Shown here: piece by piece, positions 27,353 to 36,120 of the stretch
Layout of the letters: each line of letters opens with the position of its first letter
Position numbering within the stretch: the first letter of the stretch is position 1
DNA from: an endosymbiont of Lamellibrachia barhami
Lineage (GTDB): Bacteria; Pseudomonadota; Gammaproteobacteria; Chromatiales; Chromatiaceae
Reading direction: 5' to 3'
Assembly (NCBI RefSeq): GCF_011947365.2
Contig: NZ_JAAVSH020000001.1
Location: forward strand, 3,443,382 to 3,507,381
DNA length: 64,000 bases
Notes under the pieces: generated by a model
What the model was told of the DNA's origin: nothing
Seen by the model: only the letters and a program-made list of their open reading frames with translations
The model's database searches: none
Translations under genes and position numbers: made by a program

Positions 27353-29031
27353 TTGGTACTGGGGGTAATGGGGTCGGAGTCAAGGAAGAGAATGACGACA
27401 CCTGCAACGTCTGTATACCAGAAGACAACCTGCTCCTGAGCAAAGGGGTTGCTGCCGCCATCGCCGACGGGGTCAGCTCCAGCGAAGGTGGGGGACGGGC
27501 CAGTCGGATCTGTGTATCGGGGTTTCTCTCCGACTACTTCAGTACCCCTGAATCCTGGACAGTCAAGACTGCGGCCGGCAAGGTGTTGGGCGCACTGAAT
27601 CGCTGGCTCTGCGGTCAGGGACAGTCCGACTACGACTCAGCACGGGGCATGCTGACCACCTTCAGCGGTCTGATCCTCAAGTCGACCACCGCCCACATCG
27701 TGCATATCGGTGACTCCCGTATCTACCACTATCGCAATGGCAATCTGGAACAGATCACCCGCGACCATCGTGTCTGGGTTTCCAAGGAGAAGGAATTCCT
27801 CTCCCGCGCCGTCGGGGCCGATCCCCACATCGACATCGACTACCATGCGGTGGCTGCGGAAGAACACGACAGCTTTATCTTCACTACCGACGGGGTGCAC
27901 GATTTCCTTACCCGTCGTGAGTTGTTGAAAATTCTCGACAGTCATGCCGGTAACCTACAGGCCTGCGCTAATGCACTGGTGGAGACGGCACTGGAAAACG
28001 GCAGTAGCGACAATGCTTCCTGCCAGATCCTCCAGATATTAAAACTTGCTCAGGAGACTGAGGCAGATATCTTGCAACGGGTATCCGATCTGCCCTTCCC
28101 CCCCGATCTTCAACCAGGAATGAAGATTGACGGCTACGAGATCCTGCGTGAGATGCACGCCAGCAAACGTAGCGAGGTATTTCTGGCGCTGGATATCGAG
28201 TCGGGAGATAAGGTGGTGTTGAAGACCCCGTCGGTCAACTATCGGGATGATGCAGACTATCTTGAGGGCTTTCTGCACGAGGAGTGGGTGGGTCGGCGTA
28301 TCCACAATGCCCATATCCTGCGCATTCTCGAACCCAAAAAACGCCACTTTCTCTACAACATCGCCGAATACGTGGAGGGGCACAGCCTGGGCCAGTGGAT
28401 CAAGGACAATGGCCCCGCTGACCTGCATCAGACCCGCACACTGGCGGAACAGATCATCAACGGCCTGAGAGCCCTACACCGAATGGAGATGTTTCATCAG
28501 GACCTGAAACCCGACAACATACTGATAGACAACCACGGCACTGTAAAACTGATCGATTTTGGCTCAATCCGGGTTGCTGGCATGGACGAAATCGACAGTG
28601 AAATCGACCATACTGCACCCCAGGGAACCCTGGACTATGCAGCGCCGGAATGCCTCCGGGGAGAAGCCTGCACCCACGCATCAGACCTCTATTCAGTTGG
28701 CGTCATCCTCTACGAGATGCTGACAAAAAAACTCCCCTATGGAGAGAGCGATGCGCCAAACCCGAAAAAACGCCTGAACTACCGGCCTGCACGCCACTAT
28801 AATCCGGAGATTCCCACCTGGGTCGATGGAGCGCTGGAGAAAGCGGTACACCCCCAGCCCGTAAAACGCTATCAGTCTTTATCCGAGTTTCAATACGACC
28901 TGGAACACCCCAATCCGGCATTCGGAAATCTCGCTCAGCTACCTCTTCTGGAGCGAAATCCACTGCGTTTCTGGCAGATTCTCTGTGGCCTGTTGTTTCT
29001 GCTCAATCTGTTTCTGATATTCAAGACCTGA
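27349..29031 (+). CDS. Bifunctional PP2C phosphatase / serine-threonine kinase, tail-anchored
   Basis: 560-aa fusion. Residues about 10-230 are a PP2C phosphatase ([43 protein letters not shown]). Residues about 255-510 are a Hanks-type kinase (VVLKTP lysine, [12 protein letters not shown] catalytic loop, [15 protein letters not shown]). A hydrophobic C-terminal helix (about 537-558) should anchor it in the inner membrane facing the cytoplasm. The TTG start at 27349 overlaps the transporter stop. Similar fusions sit beside nasA/nirB in Pseudomonas nitrate assimilation clusters, so a role in regulating nitrate uptake or reduction is likely but unproven. Confidence 0.9.
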   Translation: MIGTGGNGVGVKEENDDTCNVCIPEDNLLLSKGVAAAIADGVSSSEGGGRASRICVSGFLSDYFSTPESWTVKTAAGKVLGALNRWLCGQGQSDYDSARGMLTTFSGLILKSTTAHIVHIGDSRIYHYRNGNLEQITRDHRVWVSKEKEFLSRAVGADPHIDIDYHAVAAEEHDSFIFTTDGVHDFLTRRELLKILDSHAGNLQACANALVETALENGSSDNASCQILQILKLAQETEADILQRVSDLPFPPDLQPGMKIDGYEILREMHASKRSEVFLALDIESGDKVVLKTPSVNYRDDADYLEGFLHEEWVGRRIHNAHILRILEPKKRHFLYNIAEYVEGHSLGQWIKDNGPADLHQTRTLAEQIINGLRALHRMEMFHQDLKPDNILIDNHGTVKLIDFGSIRVAGMDEIDSEIDHTAPQGTLDYAAPECLRGEACTHASDLYSVGVILYEMLTKKLPYGESDAPNPKKRLNYRPARHYNPEIPTWVDGALEKAVHPQPVKRYQSLSEFQYDLEHPNPAFGNLAQLPLLERNPLRFWQILCGLLFLLNLFLIFKT

Positions 29032-29292
29032 TTCTATTTCTCCTCCCAGACAGGTGGAGTGATCAGACTGGTTCGGGAGATACCCGATAATTTGGCGGGT
29101 GCCGTTTGGCTTGGAGATCAACCGTCCTGTCTCTTAAAACGATAGATTCTGTGTGCTGAATCTTAGGGACAATCAGGTAATTTGTTGAGTAAATACTTGG
29201 TGGCGCACATAAGGTCAGATTGTATGTTACGGGCTGAGCAACCCGCAGTAATAACTGAAGGGTTAAAGAATCGTTAAATGTCCAGAAGCGTT
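29032..29292. other. Intergenic region, nothing recognised
   Basis: 261 bp between the kinase gene and a convergent small gene. No stable hairpin with T-run, promoter or coding stretch was identified. Confidence 0.45.
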
Positions 29293-29613
29293 TTAGCGGT
29301 CACGTCCCTTTCCGCGACCAGTGCTCTGCTGATGCATTTGTCTGCCCTCTGATTGCTGTCTTAAGTTGGCTGCAGCACCACCTGTTTTCGAATGGGAGGC
29401 ATGTTCACGGGCTGCCCTGCGAGACTCATACCTCATACCAAACCAAGTCCATGAAGCGCCCCTCTCCGGCATTTTCAAACCCTCTTGCGCAGTCACAGCT
29501 TTGAGTGTGTCGGCCTCGTCTTCCAGCAAGACATCACCACTGTTCTGCGCATAGGCATTGGTCGCCAGCATTAGCGCCAGCATACAAACCAGTCTGTTAG
29601 TCAATCGAAGCAT
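29293..29613 (-). CDS. Small secreted hypothetical protein
   Basis: From the ATG at 29613 the protein is 106 aa: MLRLTNRLVCMLALMLATNAYAQNS is a clear Sec signal peptide cleaved after AYA. The mature part is short, starts acidic (VLLEDEADTL), contains WTWFGMRYESRRAAREHA and ends in a Gln/Arg-rich tail. An in-frame ATG 12 bp upstream is possible. I do not recognise the family. Confidence 0.6.
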   Translation of the reverse strand: MLRLTNRLVCMLALMLATNAYAQNSGDVLLEDEADTLKAVTAQEGLKMPERGASWTWFGMRYESRRAAREHASHSKTGGAAANLRQQSEGRQMHQQSTGRGKGRDR

Positions 29614-29868
29614 TGCCGAATCCATACCGCATCAGATATATCTCAAAAACCATTTTCAGGTAAACCAACCTACGCCCACAATCGAAAATGAATGCGTGTA
29701 ACCTGTGATGTTCACCTATAATTTACCACAGTAAACCTATATCTTAATGGCCTTTCTCTATTGGGTTATATTAACCAATGCTTGTATCTGCTTCATTTCT
29801 CAATGGACGAAAATTGTTACAGGTTGTTTCATTGCAATCGATCTCACAGTAGTTTCAGGAACCGCTAA

Positions 29869-30606
29869 ATGAATAATTCCGTTGAAGCCAGCCCTCGTCT
29901 GTTGGTGGTGGACGATGACCGGAAGTTAAGGGAACTTCTCATTCGTTACCTGGGACAGGAGGGTTTCGCCGTCCACGGCGTGGAGGGTAGTGTGGCGATG
30001 GATGGGTATCTTGAGAGAAGTCAGGTTGATCTGATCATTCTCGATCTGATGATGCCCGGAGAAGACGGTCTATCGATAGCACGTCGTCTGAGAAGTAACG
30101 GCGAGATCCCGATCATCATGTTGACGGCACGAGGAGAAGATATCGACAGGATCATTGGGCTGGAAATGGGTGCCGATGACTACCTGCCAAAACCTTTCAA
30201 TCCACGGGAACTGCTGGCCAGGATCCGTGCGGTTTTGAGGCGCCGGCAATTGCCTGGACAATCCGATCGAGCTGCAGAGACGAAAGAGTCGTTCAGTTTT
30301 GGGGACTTTACCCTCGATTTCCAGACCCATGTCTTTAGCAAAGGCGGAGAGGAGATACCCCTCACCGGTGGCGAGTATACGCTGCTTGAAGCGCTGGCCA
30401 GGAGTCCGAACAGGGTGCTGACACGGGACTACCTGGTGGAAACGCTGAAGGGATACGAGCGCATGCCCTATGATCGAAGTATCGATGTGCGCGTAACACG
30501 CCTGCGCAAGAAAATCGAAGCGGATCCCACCAATCCAAGATATATCCGTACCATCTGGGGTAAGGGCTATATCTTTACGCCAAAGGGTAACGTGCCAAGC
30601 TCGTGA
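29869..30606 (+). CDS. ompR: OmpR-type response regulator
   Basis: 245 aa. The receiver domain has Asp15/Asp16, phospho-acceptor Asp59 (LIILDLMMPGEDG) and Lys in YLPKPFNP. The C-terminal winged helix carries LTGGEYTLLEALARSPNRVLTRD and YDRSIDVRVTRLRKKIE. Wording such as PGEDGLSIARRLRS and PKPFNPRELLARIRAVLRR is especially close to enteric OmpR, and the partner kinase overlaps by 4 bp, so an osmo-/envelope-stress OmpR-EnvZ pair is likely. The targets are not known here. Confidence 0.92.
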   Translation: MNNSVEASPRLLVVDDDRKLRELLIRYLGQEGFAVHGVEGSVAMDGYLERSQVDLIILDLMMPGEDGLSIARRLRSNGEIPIIMLTARGEDIDRIIGLEMGADDYLPKPFNPRELLARIRAVLRRRQLPGQSDRAAETKESFSFGDFTLDFQTHVFSKGGEEIPLTGGEYTLLEALARSPNRVLTRDYLVETLKGYERMPYDRSIDVRVTRLRKKIEADPTNPRYIRTIWGKGYIFTPKGNVPSS

Positions 30607-31931
30607 GTCCGGCCAAATTCACTCAAACGCTATTTGGTCGCACCGGATTGACGATCACTTTGGCATTTCTGGTTTTTTCCCTTTTTGCCGTGCTGGTGAA
30701 TGTAACGCTGATTCTTAGACCCATCGAACGTCAGGCAGCGGATGACCTGGCTGCGCTGATCGAATTATCGACAAAAACCTGGGTTGAGCTGCCTCCGGCC
30801 ACCCGTACCGACTTTGAACGTGAGATGCGCAAGAGCCACCAGTTGCGAATCTACGAGGCCGAAAACCAGATTGCAGAATATGAAGATGACAAGGCCTATC
30901 TGATAGCGTTGGTTGATTCATTGGAGAACCGGATCGGTAAGCCGGTGCCACTGCGTAAAATGAATTTCAGCGATGATTGGCTATGGGTCGATATCCCGAT
31001 TGCAAGCCGGGTACTCAGGATTGGGTTTGAAGCAGAGAGGATGGAGGTTCAGATCCCCCTGGCCCTGGTGCTGACCGTTGTCATGGGGACCTTGATCGTC
31101 ACCCTGGTTTCTCTGGTATTGGTACGGCGAATTACCAAACCCCTGGCGCGACTGGTGGAAGCAACTACGACGCTGGGGCAGGCCCAGGATCATGTGCAGG
31201 TTCCTGAAGAGGGGCCGAGCGAACTTGCCGAACTGGCAAGAGGTTTCAATCGCATGCATACACAGGTAAGGGAGCTTCTGACTAACCGCACCACACTGCT
31301 CGCCGGAGTTTCCCACGATCTGCGCACTCCCATTGCCCGTGTTCGTCTCGCGGTGGAGTTACTGCCGTCTGAGCAGAAATCGGAGCTGGAACAGGGAATT
31401 CTCGACGACTTGGAGGAGATGGACAATCTGATCGGTCAGGCGATGGAGTTTGCCCGAAGTTTAGGAGACTCCAGCAAGGTGATGACTGTCGATGTCGGCG
31501 CACTGTTATTGGAGATCGTTGAGGGGTATGCGCGGGGTGGCCATGCTGTGAGATTGACCGCCGAGTCAGGTTGTGTCGGGGAGCTGTCATCGAATGCTCT
31601 GCGCAGAGTCACCACCAACCTGCTGGATAACGCAGTCAGATACAGCCATGAACAACCGGTGGAACTGTCGTGTGAATCTGACACCGGCAGTGTAATTATC
31701 CGCATTGCCGACCGGGGGCCGGGTATACCGGAAGCATTTCGACGAGTTGCCTTCGACCCTTTCTGGCGAATGGAGTCATCCCGTAATCCGAGCACCGGGG
31801 GCAGCGGCCTGGGATTGGCGGTGGTCAAGCAGCTAAGTGATGCGAATGGTTGGGAAATCAAACTGGGTGAATCGGTAATCTACGGCGGCCTTGAAGTCAC
31901 ATTACGCCTGCCGCTCTCAACAGATGAGTAG
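30603..31931 (+). CDS. envZ: EnvZ-type sensor histidine kinase
   Basis: 442-aa inner-membrane kinase. TM1 is near residues 12-36 and TM2 near 155-180, flanking a periplasmic domain of about 115 residues. HAMP (RRITKPLARLVEA) follows, then the H-box VSHDLRTPIARVR with the phospho-His near 238, N-box TNLLDNAVRYS, G1 ADRGPGIP and G2 GSGLGLAVV. A GTG start overlaps the ompR stop. The first residues (TLFGRTGLTITLAFLVFS) resemble EnvZ. Confidence 0.9.
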   Translation: MSPAKFTQTLFGRTGLTITLAFLVFSLFAVLVNVTLILRPIERQAADDLAALIELSTKTWVELPPATRTDFEREMRKSHQLRIYEAENQIAEYEDDKAYLIALVDSLENRIGKPVPLRKMNFSDDWLWVDIPIASRVLRIGFEAERMEVQIPLALVLTVVMGTLIVTLVSLVLVRRITKPLARLVEATTTLGQAQDHVQVPEEGPSELAELARGFNRMHTQVRELLTNRTTLLAGVSHDLRTPIARVRLAVELLPSEQKSELEQGILDDLEEMDNLIGQAMEFARSLGDSSKVMTVDVGALLLEIVEGYARGGHAVRLTAESGCVGELSSNALRRVTTNLLDNAVRYSHEQPVELSCESDTGSVIIRIADRGPGIPEAFRRVAFDPFWRMESSRNPSTGGSGLGLAVVKQLSDANGWEIKLGESVIYGGLEVTLRLPLSTDE

Positions 31932-31954
31932 TCCTGTTGCATCTCTCCGAAAAA

Positions 31955-33199
31955 TCAAAGAATGATGTCAAGGCTCAGCAAAATACGCTTCATCGTATAG
32001 TCGTTGGAGCCTACTTCACCAATCGGACTCCCACCTCCGTCCGTCCGGTTCTTCGACCAGTCTGCCTGTGCGCGAAGCGAGGCGATTTCCCCAATCTGAT
32101 AGCTGGCGGCCACACCTGCCAGGTTTGTTTTATCTTTCCTGGTGGTATCGAGGTAGTCGAACAGGGCAAGCCCGGAAAACAGGGAGAGATGAGTGTTGGC
32201 AGTCAATTGATAGGAGATATCCAGGTCAAGAGCGGTTTCCAAATATCCGGAAGAGTCAATGAGGGTCGTCTCGTTGAGCGTTCTGTCACTTGAGAGTGAC
32301 AGTTGCCACTTCTCTCTGGGTTGCCAATATAAGTTGAACGCAAAATCAACGGCGCTGAGCCTGCTGAACTCCGGTTCTTTATACTCTTGTCCCAACCAAC
32401 CCAGATAGGCTTCAAGATCAAAGGTATCACCCTGTTTCAAGTGTATCCCTACCGCACTGCGGATGCCGTCGGAATCGCGTTGAAAACCCGCGTCATCAGT
32501 AGCTTGTTGATAGATCCGCTGTTCGCCGGATGCCTGGAGAAACCACGAAAGATTTTTTGTGTAGCGCCGTTCCAGTCGAAGAGCGATGCTCCTGATATCC
32601 CGATCACGATCACCATTGTAAACCGGCCCTTCCAGGCTTTCGCCATCTTCGTAGCGCCAAGCCTCCTGGGTTATGCCGGCACGCAGTGTGTAATTCCCAC
32701 GCAGGTGAAGAAGTCCAACACTTGCGTCCTGAATATCGTAGACAACGGGGCTTAAGGTTCGTCGAATGTCGTTCGGAGAAGTTCGCTCTTCGTGTTTCAA
32801 ATGGTACCCGGTTGCCAGCATGAAATGAGTGGTGCTGCCGGCAGCGACATACGCACCGAGTTTCAACCAGCCATCCGTATAGTCTTCTAGGGAATTATTT
32901 CGGTAGAAAGCCGACTCGACACCTAGATCCAGAGAGAGACGTGCGGCATCCATGTCGAATTCAACGGCGAGAGCCGGTGCGATGATGGCAGTCCAGTCGG
33001 AAACAGCGAAGGAGTCATCCGCATATATATTATCGTTATATCTTTCTTCAAGTTCGAGGGAAAAAGAGAGGTTGAGATTATCGCTTTCCTTCGGCATCGA
33101 AGGTGTTTCACTCGCATAACCACGAAAAGATAGTGTGCAGAATAATAAGATTAACCGAATCCAGGGTACCCGATTCGCGCGGAAGCGTCGTTTATTCAT
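31955..33199 (-). CDS. Outer-membrane beta-barrel protein
   Basis: 414 aa. A signal peptide (MNKRRFRANRVPWIRLILLFCTLSFRGYA) precedes a barrel of alternating amphipathic strands, e.g. LNLSFSLELEERYNDNIYADD, HFMLATGYHLKHEER and LRAQADWSKNRTD, ending in a hydrophobic terminal strand ILLSLDIIL. The NDNIYAD start resembles BBP2_2-type barrels found with exopolysaccharide/exosortase loci, but no such genes are nearby. It converges on envZ (24-bp gap). Substrate unknown. Confidence 0.75.
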   Translation of the reverse strand: MNKRRFRANRVPWIRLILLFCTLSFRGYASETPSMPKESDNLNLSFSLELEERYNDNIYADDSFAVSDWTAIIAPALAVEFDMDAARLSLDLGVESAFYRNNSLEDYTDGWLKLGAYVAAGSTTHFMLATGYHLKHEERTSPNDIRRTLSPVVYDIQDASVGLLHLRGNYTLRAGITQEAWRYEDGESLEGPVYNGDRDRDIRSIALRLERRYTKNLSWFLQASGEQRIYQQATDDAGFQRDSDGIRSAVGIHLKQGDTFDLEAYLGWLGQEYKEPEFSRLSAVDFAFNLYWQPREKWQLSLSSDRTLNETTLIDSSGYLETALDLDISYQLTANTHLSLFSGLALFDYLDTTRKDKTNLAGVAASYQIGEIASLRAQADWSKNRTDGGGSPIGEVGSNDYTMKRILLSLDIIL

Positions 33200-33536
33200 C
33201 TATATATTCAGGGGCCGCACCGAAAGGAGACATATAGAAACAAAACGCCTTATGAAAGAAACCGGCCAGAAACAACCTCCTGGTCTCGTAAACGCTACAT
33301 CCATGCAGCACTACTCAAGCATAGCGAAAAATCTCAACCATCGTAACCTATTGATAGCAAGGTGGCTTGAGATCTCTCCCTGTGGTCGAGATGACAGTAA
33401 CTCAATTAATCAGAGGTTTCTTAACGGGTCAGCTACAGTACCTGCTCTTACGCACTATTAGGCTGAGTTGCCATCGACTTGGCATGCGTCTGAGCGGACT
33501 CGACAGAGAACATCAAGTGGATTTATTTCAAAGAGA
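33200..33536. other. Intergenic region, nothing recognised
   Basis: 337 bp between the barrel gene and the TSP3-repeat gene. A 108-codon plus-strand open frame crosses it but starts inside the barrel gene and has no recognisable pattern. It should contain the promoter of the barrel gene. Confidence 0.4.
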
Positions 33537-33980
33537 TCAGGAATTCCTATTTCCCACCGGACATCCAGATGCATCGGTCTTGATACCGCGCGGGGTATTG
33601 GGGCACCTGTCACGATAATCAGGGGTACCGTCGCGGTCGCTGTGTTTCGGACAGCCGTTGGGGGCGATTCCCATGCTGAGCGTTTGGGGTGTGTCTTCCG
33701 GGCAGTAGTCCCGGCTGTTGACGATACCGTCACCGTCGTTGTCAGGCTCACAGCCATGGGCATCCACCGGATAGGCCCGTGGGCCAGATTTCAAACGTTC
33801 CTGATTGACGGCTGTGGCGTATTTGAAACCGGCCGGTATTTTTTTCAACTGGGCAGTATTTGGGCAGCGATCCAGGGCATCGACCACTCCGTCATGGTCG
33901 CTGTCGGACTCAACGGCATTAACACTTCCCGCAATGAATGCAGCAAGCAGAAACACAGTGCCAAAGGGTTTCTGACTCAT
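33537..33980 (-). CDS. Thrombospondin type 3 repeat protein
   Basis: From the ATG at 33980 the protein is 147 aa with a signal peptide (MSQKPFGTVFLLAAFIAGSVNA). The mature part is three calcium-binding TSP3 motifs: SDHDGVVDALDRCPNT, DNDGDGIVNSRDYCPEDT and SDRDGTPDYRDRCPNTP. In OmpA-like proteins these repeats precede a peptidoglycan-binding domain; here the protein ends at GCPVGNRNS and no OmpA domain follows. It may be a stand-alone calcium-binding periplasmic protein or a truncated gene. Confidence 0.75.
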   Translation of the reverse strand: MSQKPFGTVFLLAAFIAGSVNAVESDSDHDGVVDALDRCPNTAQLKKIPAGFKYATAVNQERLKSGPRAYPVDAHGCEPDNDGDGIVNSRDYCPEDTPQTLSMGIAPNGCPKHSDRDGTPDYRDRCPNTPRGIKTDASGCPVGNRNS

Positions 33981-34077
33981 ATCAGGTCTCTTTTGAAGGT
34001 AAGGACGGTCACGATGCGGAGTGCTGAAATTCCAATCCACATCGCAACCTCTTCGATAGCGTGGAGAGCGTGCTCCA

Positions 34078-34785
34078 TTATCGACTCAAGATCGCATCCA
34101 CATCTTCCTGGCTCAAGTATTGGGCCTGGTAATTGCCAACACCGATGACTGCCTCGATCTGGCCCACATAGGCGCGCAAATGGTTCTCTGAGCCGTCAGT
34201 AAGCGAGCGATAGGCATTGATCAGTCCACGTTCATCAGTGTAGTTGAGACCACAAGGGTCGTTATAACCTGCGTCCACCATCACTTGCGGGCAATTAGCG
34301 ATGTCGTGCATATCCAGTTCTTCGATAAAGGCGCCAACATAGAGCGCCTCCATCTCACTATCAGCGGCTCTAGCAGTGAGCGCCGCGAACTTCTCGTCGA
34401 AGTACCAGCCCCACTCTTCACCGGTGAACACGCCGATGCTCTCCGGCAGGTTGTTGGTATCCGGGTTGGGATCTTCCAGGTCATACTGGGCCAGCTTGTC
34501 GCGCATGGTATCGGCGTGAGTCTGCTCGGAGGTGGTGGCGATCTTGTTGAACACGCCTTGATCGGGATACCACTCCGCGAGTCTCAGGTAGACATCACGT
34601 GCCAATTTTTCCTCTTCCCGCATGAAGGTGAGATGAGAGGCTTCATTGGCGTCTAGCCCAGAGGAGCCACCACCTCTGCTGTTGCCACCGCTTCTGCCTT
34701 TGCCGCCACCCGCTGCGAGGACGCTGGTTGAGATCAGGACGACTGCGATGGAGGCAACGATAGCGGTTTTAATTTGGCTTTTCAT
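34078..34785 (-). CDS. DUF2202 ferritin-like secreted protein
   Basis: 235 aa with a signal peptide (ending VLA) and a Gly/Ser-rich linker (about 25-45). The DUF2202 domain follows: LTFMREEEKLARDVY, SEQTHADTM, EELDMHDIANC and GSENHLRAYV. The Glu and His residues spaced on these helices fit a ferritin-like four-helix bundle that may bind metal. Function unknown. The upstream 400 bp shared with tetR contain repeated GTTTCAGG-like words of unclear meaning. Confidence 0.85.
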   Translation of the reverse strand: MKSQIKTAIVASIAVVLISTSVLAAGGGKGRSGGNSRGGGSSGLDANEASHLTFMREEEKLARDVYLRLAEWYPDQGVFNKIATTSEQTHADTMRDKLAQYDLEDPNPDTNNLPESIGVFTGEEWGWYFDEKFAALTARAADSEMEALYVGAFIEELDMHDIANCPQVMVDAGYNDPCGLNYTDERGLINAYRSLTDGSENHLRAYVGQIEAVIGVGNYQAQYLSQEDVDAILSR

Positions 34786-35149
34786 AGAGTTGTTTCCTCA
34801 AAGGTCTTTATGGACCAGACTGTTTGGTGGTGAATCCAGCGTTCGCCAGAGATGCCACATAGACTAGGAAACAAAACCTGCTTCAGGGGTTTCAAGGTGT
34901 TGCACTGAGAGGAAAATGGTTTCAGGATGTTACTGCGCGGCAAATAATCTGTTGCAAATGTTTCAGGACGCCGAACGGTGAAACACAGCAGGTGGATGAG
35001 TACAACGAGGATCTTTTGCGCAATCAGGTTGTGAGGATCAGGCTCTGAGCAACAATTTACCGTCTATCGCAGACCCTTCCTGACCACAAGATACAGCCGG
35101 TATAGATGATGCCACGCCCTGCATTTTCAGCACATGATAAAAATAGCAC
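34786..35149. other. Intergenic region with short repeated words
   Basis: Divergent region between the DUF2202 gene and tetR. The word GTTTCAGGA occurs twice and GTTTCAAGG once within 34890-34970, and TGTTGCA occurs twice. These could be operator half-sites for the minus-strand gene, but spacing is irregular. No gene is seen. Confidence 0.4.
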
Positions 35150-35177
35150 TTGACTTGACCGACCGGTCTATTATACT
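35150..35177 (+). promoter_or_regulatory. tetR promoter with TetR-type operator
   Basis: TTGACT (35150-35155), a 16-bp spacer and TATACT (35172-35177) form a sigma-70 promoter just upstream of the ATG at 35185. The spacer contains TTGACCGACCGGTC (35155-35168) with the palindrome GACCGGTC. The same 14-mer recurs upstream of tusA at 35819-35832, which suggests TetR self-repression and control of tusA-dsrE2. Confidence 0.8.
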
Positions 35178-35184
35178 TCACACC

Positions 35185-35793
35185 ATGAATGCTGAGCACG
35201 ACACAAGAACCCGTATCCTCTCCACCGCCCGTGAACTTTTTCATGGCAGGAGTTATGCCGACGTGGGCATCAAAGAGATTTGCGACCTTGCGAAGGTGCA
35301 AAAGGGAAGCTTTTACCATTTTTTCCCTTCCAAGCAGGATCTGGCCATGGCGGTCATTGATGACATGGCCGATGACTGGGCACACGGTTTTGTGGCTGAG
35401 GCCTTCGACCAGAATCTTCCACCGCTTGAGCGCCTCGACTATATGATCGATGCCGCTTACTACTGGCAGAAGGCGGCCAAGGATATCGATGGCCGCATGC
35501 CAGGCTGCCTGTTCGGCAACCTGGCCCTCGAGATCAGCACCCGCGACGATGTGTTACGGGCCAAACTCAATGCGGTTTTTGATAAAGCCAGTAAACGTTT
35601 TCACGAAGCCCTCGATCAGGCAGTTGAACTGGGTGAAATCCCCCCTCTCGACAGCGAGGCCACCGCTGCAGCCATGCTCGCCTTCCTCGAAGGCATCATT
35701 CTGCTGGCAAAAACCAGGAATAACCCTGAAGTGATTCGCGACCTGGGTCCTGCCATCAAGACACTTCGCATCGAGTTGGCCCATCCAAATTAG
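35185..35793 (+). CDS. TetR/AcrR-family transcriptional regulator
   Basis: 202 aa from the ATG at 35185 (the frame opens at 35134, but the promoter and operator lie in that stretch). The N-terminal helix-turn-helix is ILSTARELFHGRSYADVGIKEICDLAKVQKGSFYHFFPSK. The C-terminal ligand domain includes GCLFGNLALEIS, typical of TetR members with an electrophile/aromatic-sensing pocket containing Cys. Identical operator-like palindromes precede this gene and tusA, so it probably represses both. The ligand is unknown; a sulfur species is a reasonable guess. Confidence 0.9.
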   Translation: MNAEHDTRTRILSTARELFHGRSYADVGIKEICDLAKVQKGSFYHFFPSKQDLAMAVIDDMADDWAHGFVAEAFDQNLPPLERLDYMIDAAYYWQKAAKDIDGRMPGCLFGNLALEISTRDDVLRAKLNAVFDKASKRFHEALDQAVELGEIPPLDSEATAAAMLAFLEGIILLAKTRNNPEVIRDLGPAIKTLRIELAHPN

Positions 35794-35818
35794 CGAACTA
35801 TATTTTTTACCCTTCACG

Positions 35819-35834
35819 TTGACCGACCGGTCAT
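35819..35834 (+). promoter_or_regulatory. TetR-type operator upstream of tusA
   Basis: TTGACCGACCGGTCAT shares its first 14 bases with the operator at 35155-35168 in the tetR promoter and centres on palindrome GACCGGTC (35825-35832). It lies 37 bp before the tusA ATG. A TTGACC -35 box would overlap it. Confidence 0.8.
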
Positions 35835-35870
35835 CTATGAAGTAATCACATCCATATTAAGGAGAAAACC

Positions 35871-36101
35871 ATGACAGGAGCAACACACACATTGGACGCA
35901 AGAGGCCTGAACTGCCCACTCCCTATTCTCAGGACAAAGAAGGCAATAGCTGCATTGGCCTCTGGAGAAATTCTGGAGGTCACTGCAACAGATCCCGGAT
36001 CAGTGAAAGACCTGGACGCATTCTGCAGCCAGACCGGCCACGAAATGGTTTCCCATGAAGAGACAGCCGATGGGTTTGTCTTCCTCATCCGCAAAGCATG
36101 A
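35871..36101 (+). CDS. tusA: TusA-family sulfur carrier protein
   Basis: 76-aa protein with the sulfur-binding motif CPLP (Cys15-Pro-Leu-Pro18) following DARGLN, and the conserved DPGSVKDLDAFC. TusA carries persulfide sulfur between donors and acceptors; in sulfur oxidisers it works with DsrE-type proteins and the Dsr/sHdr pathways. AAGGAG precedes the ATG. dsrE2 follows after 19 bp. Confidence 0.93.
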   Translation: MTGATHTLDARGLNCPLPILRTKKAIAALASGEILEVTATDPGSVKDLDAFCSQTGHEMVSHEETADGFVFLIRKA

Positions 36102-36120
36102 TTCTGCTAGGAGAAAAGCA

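Noticed and set aside
33135-33461. 108-codon plus-strand open frame starting inside the barrel gene
   Set aside because: Half of it is antisense to a real gene and the rest shows no domain or codon bias.
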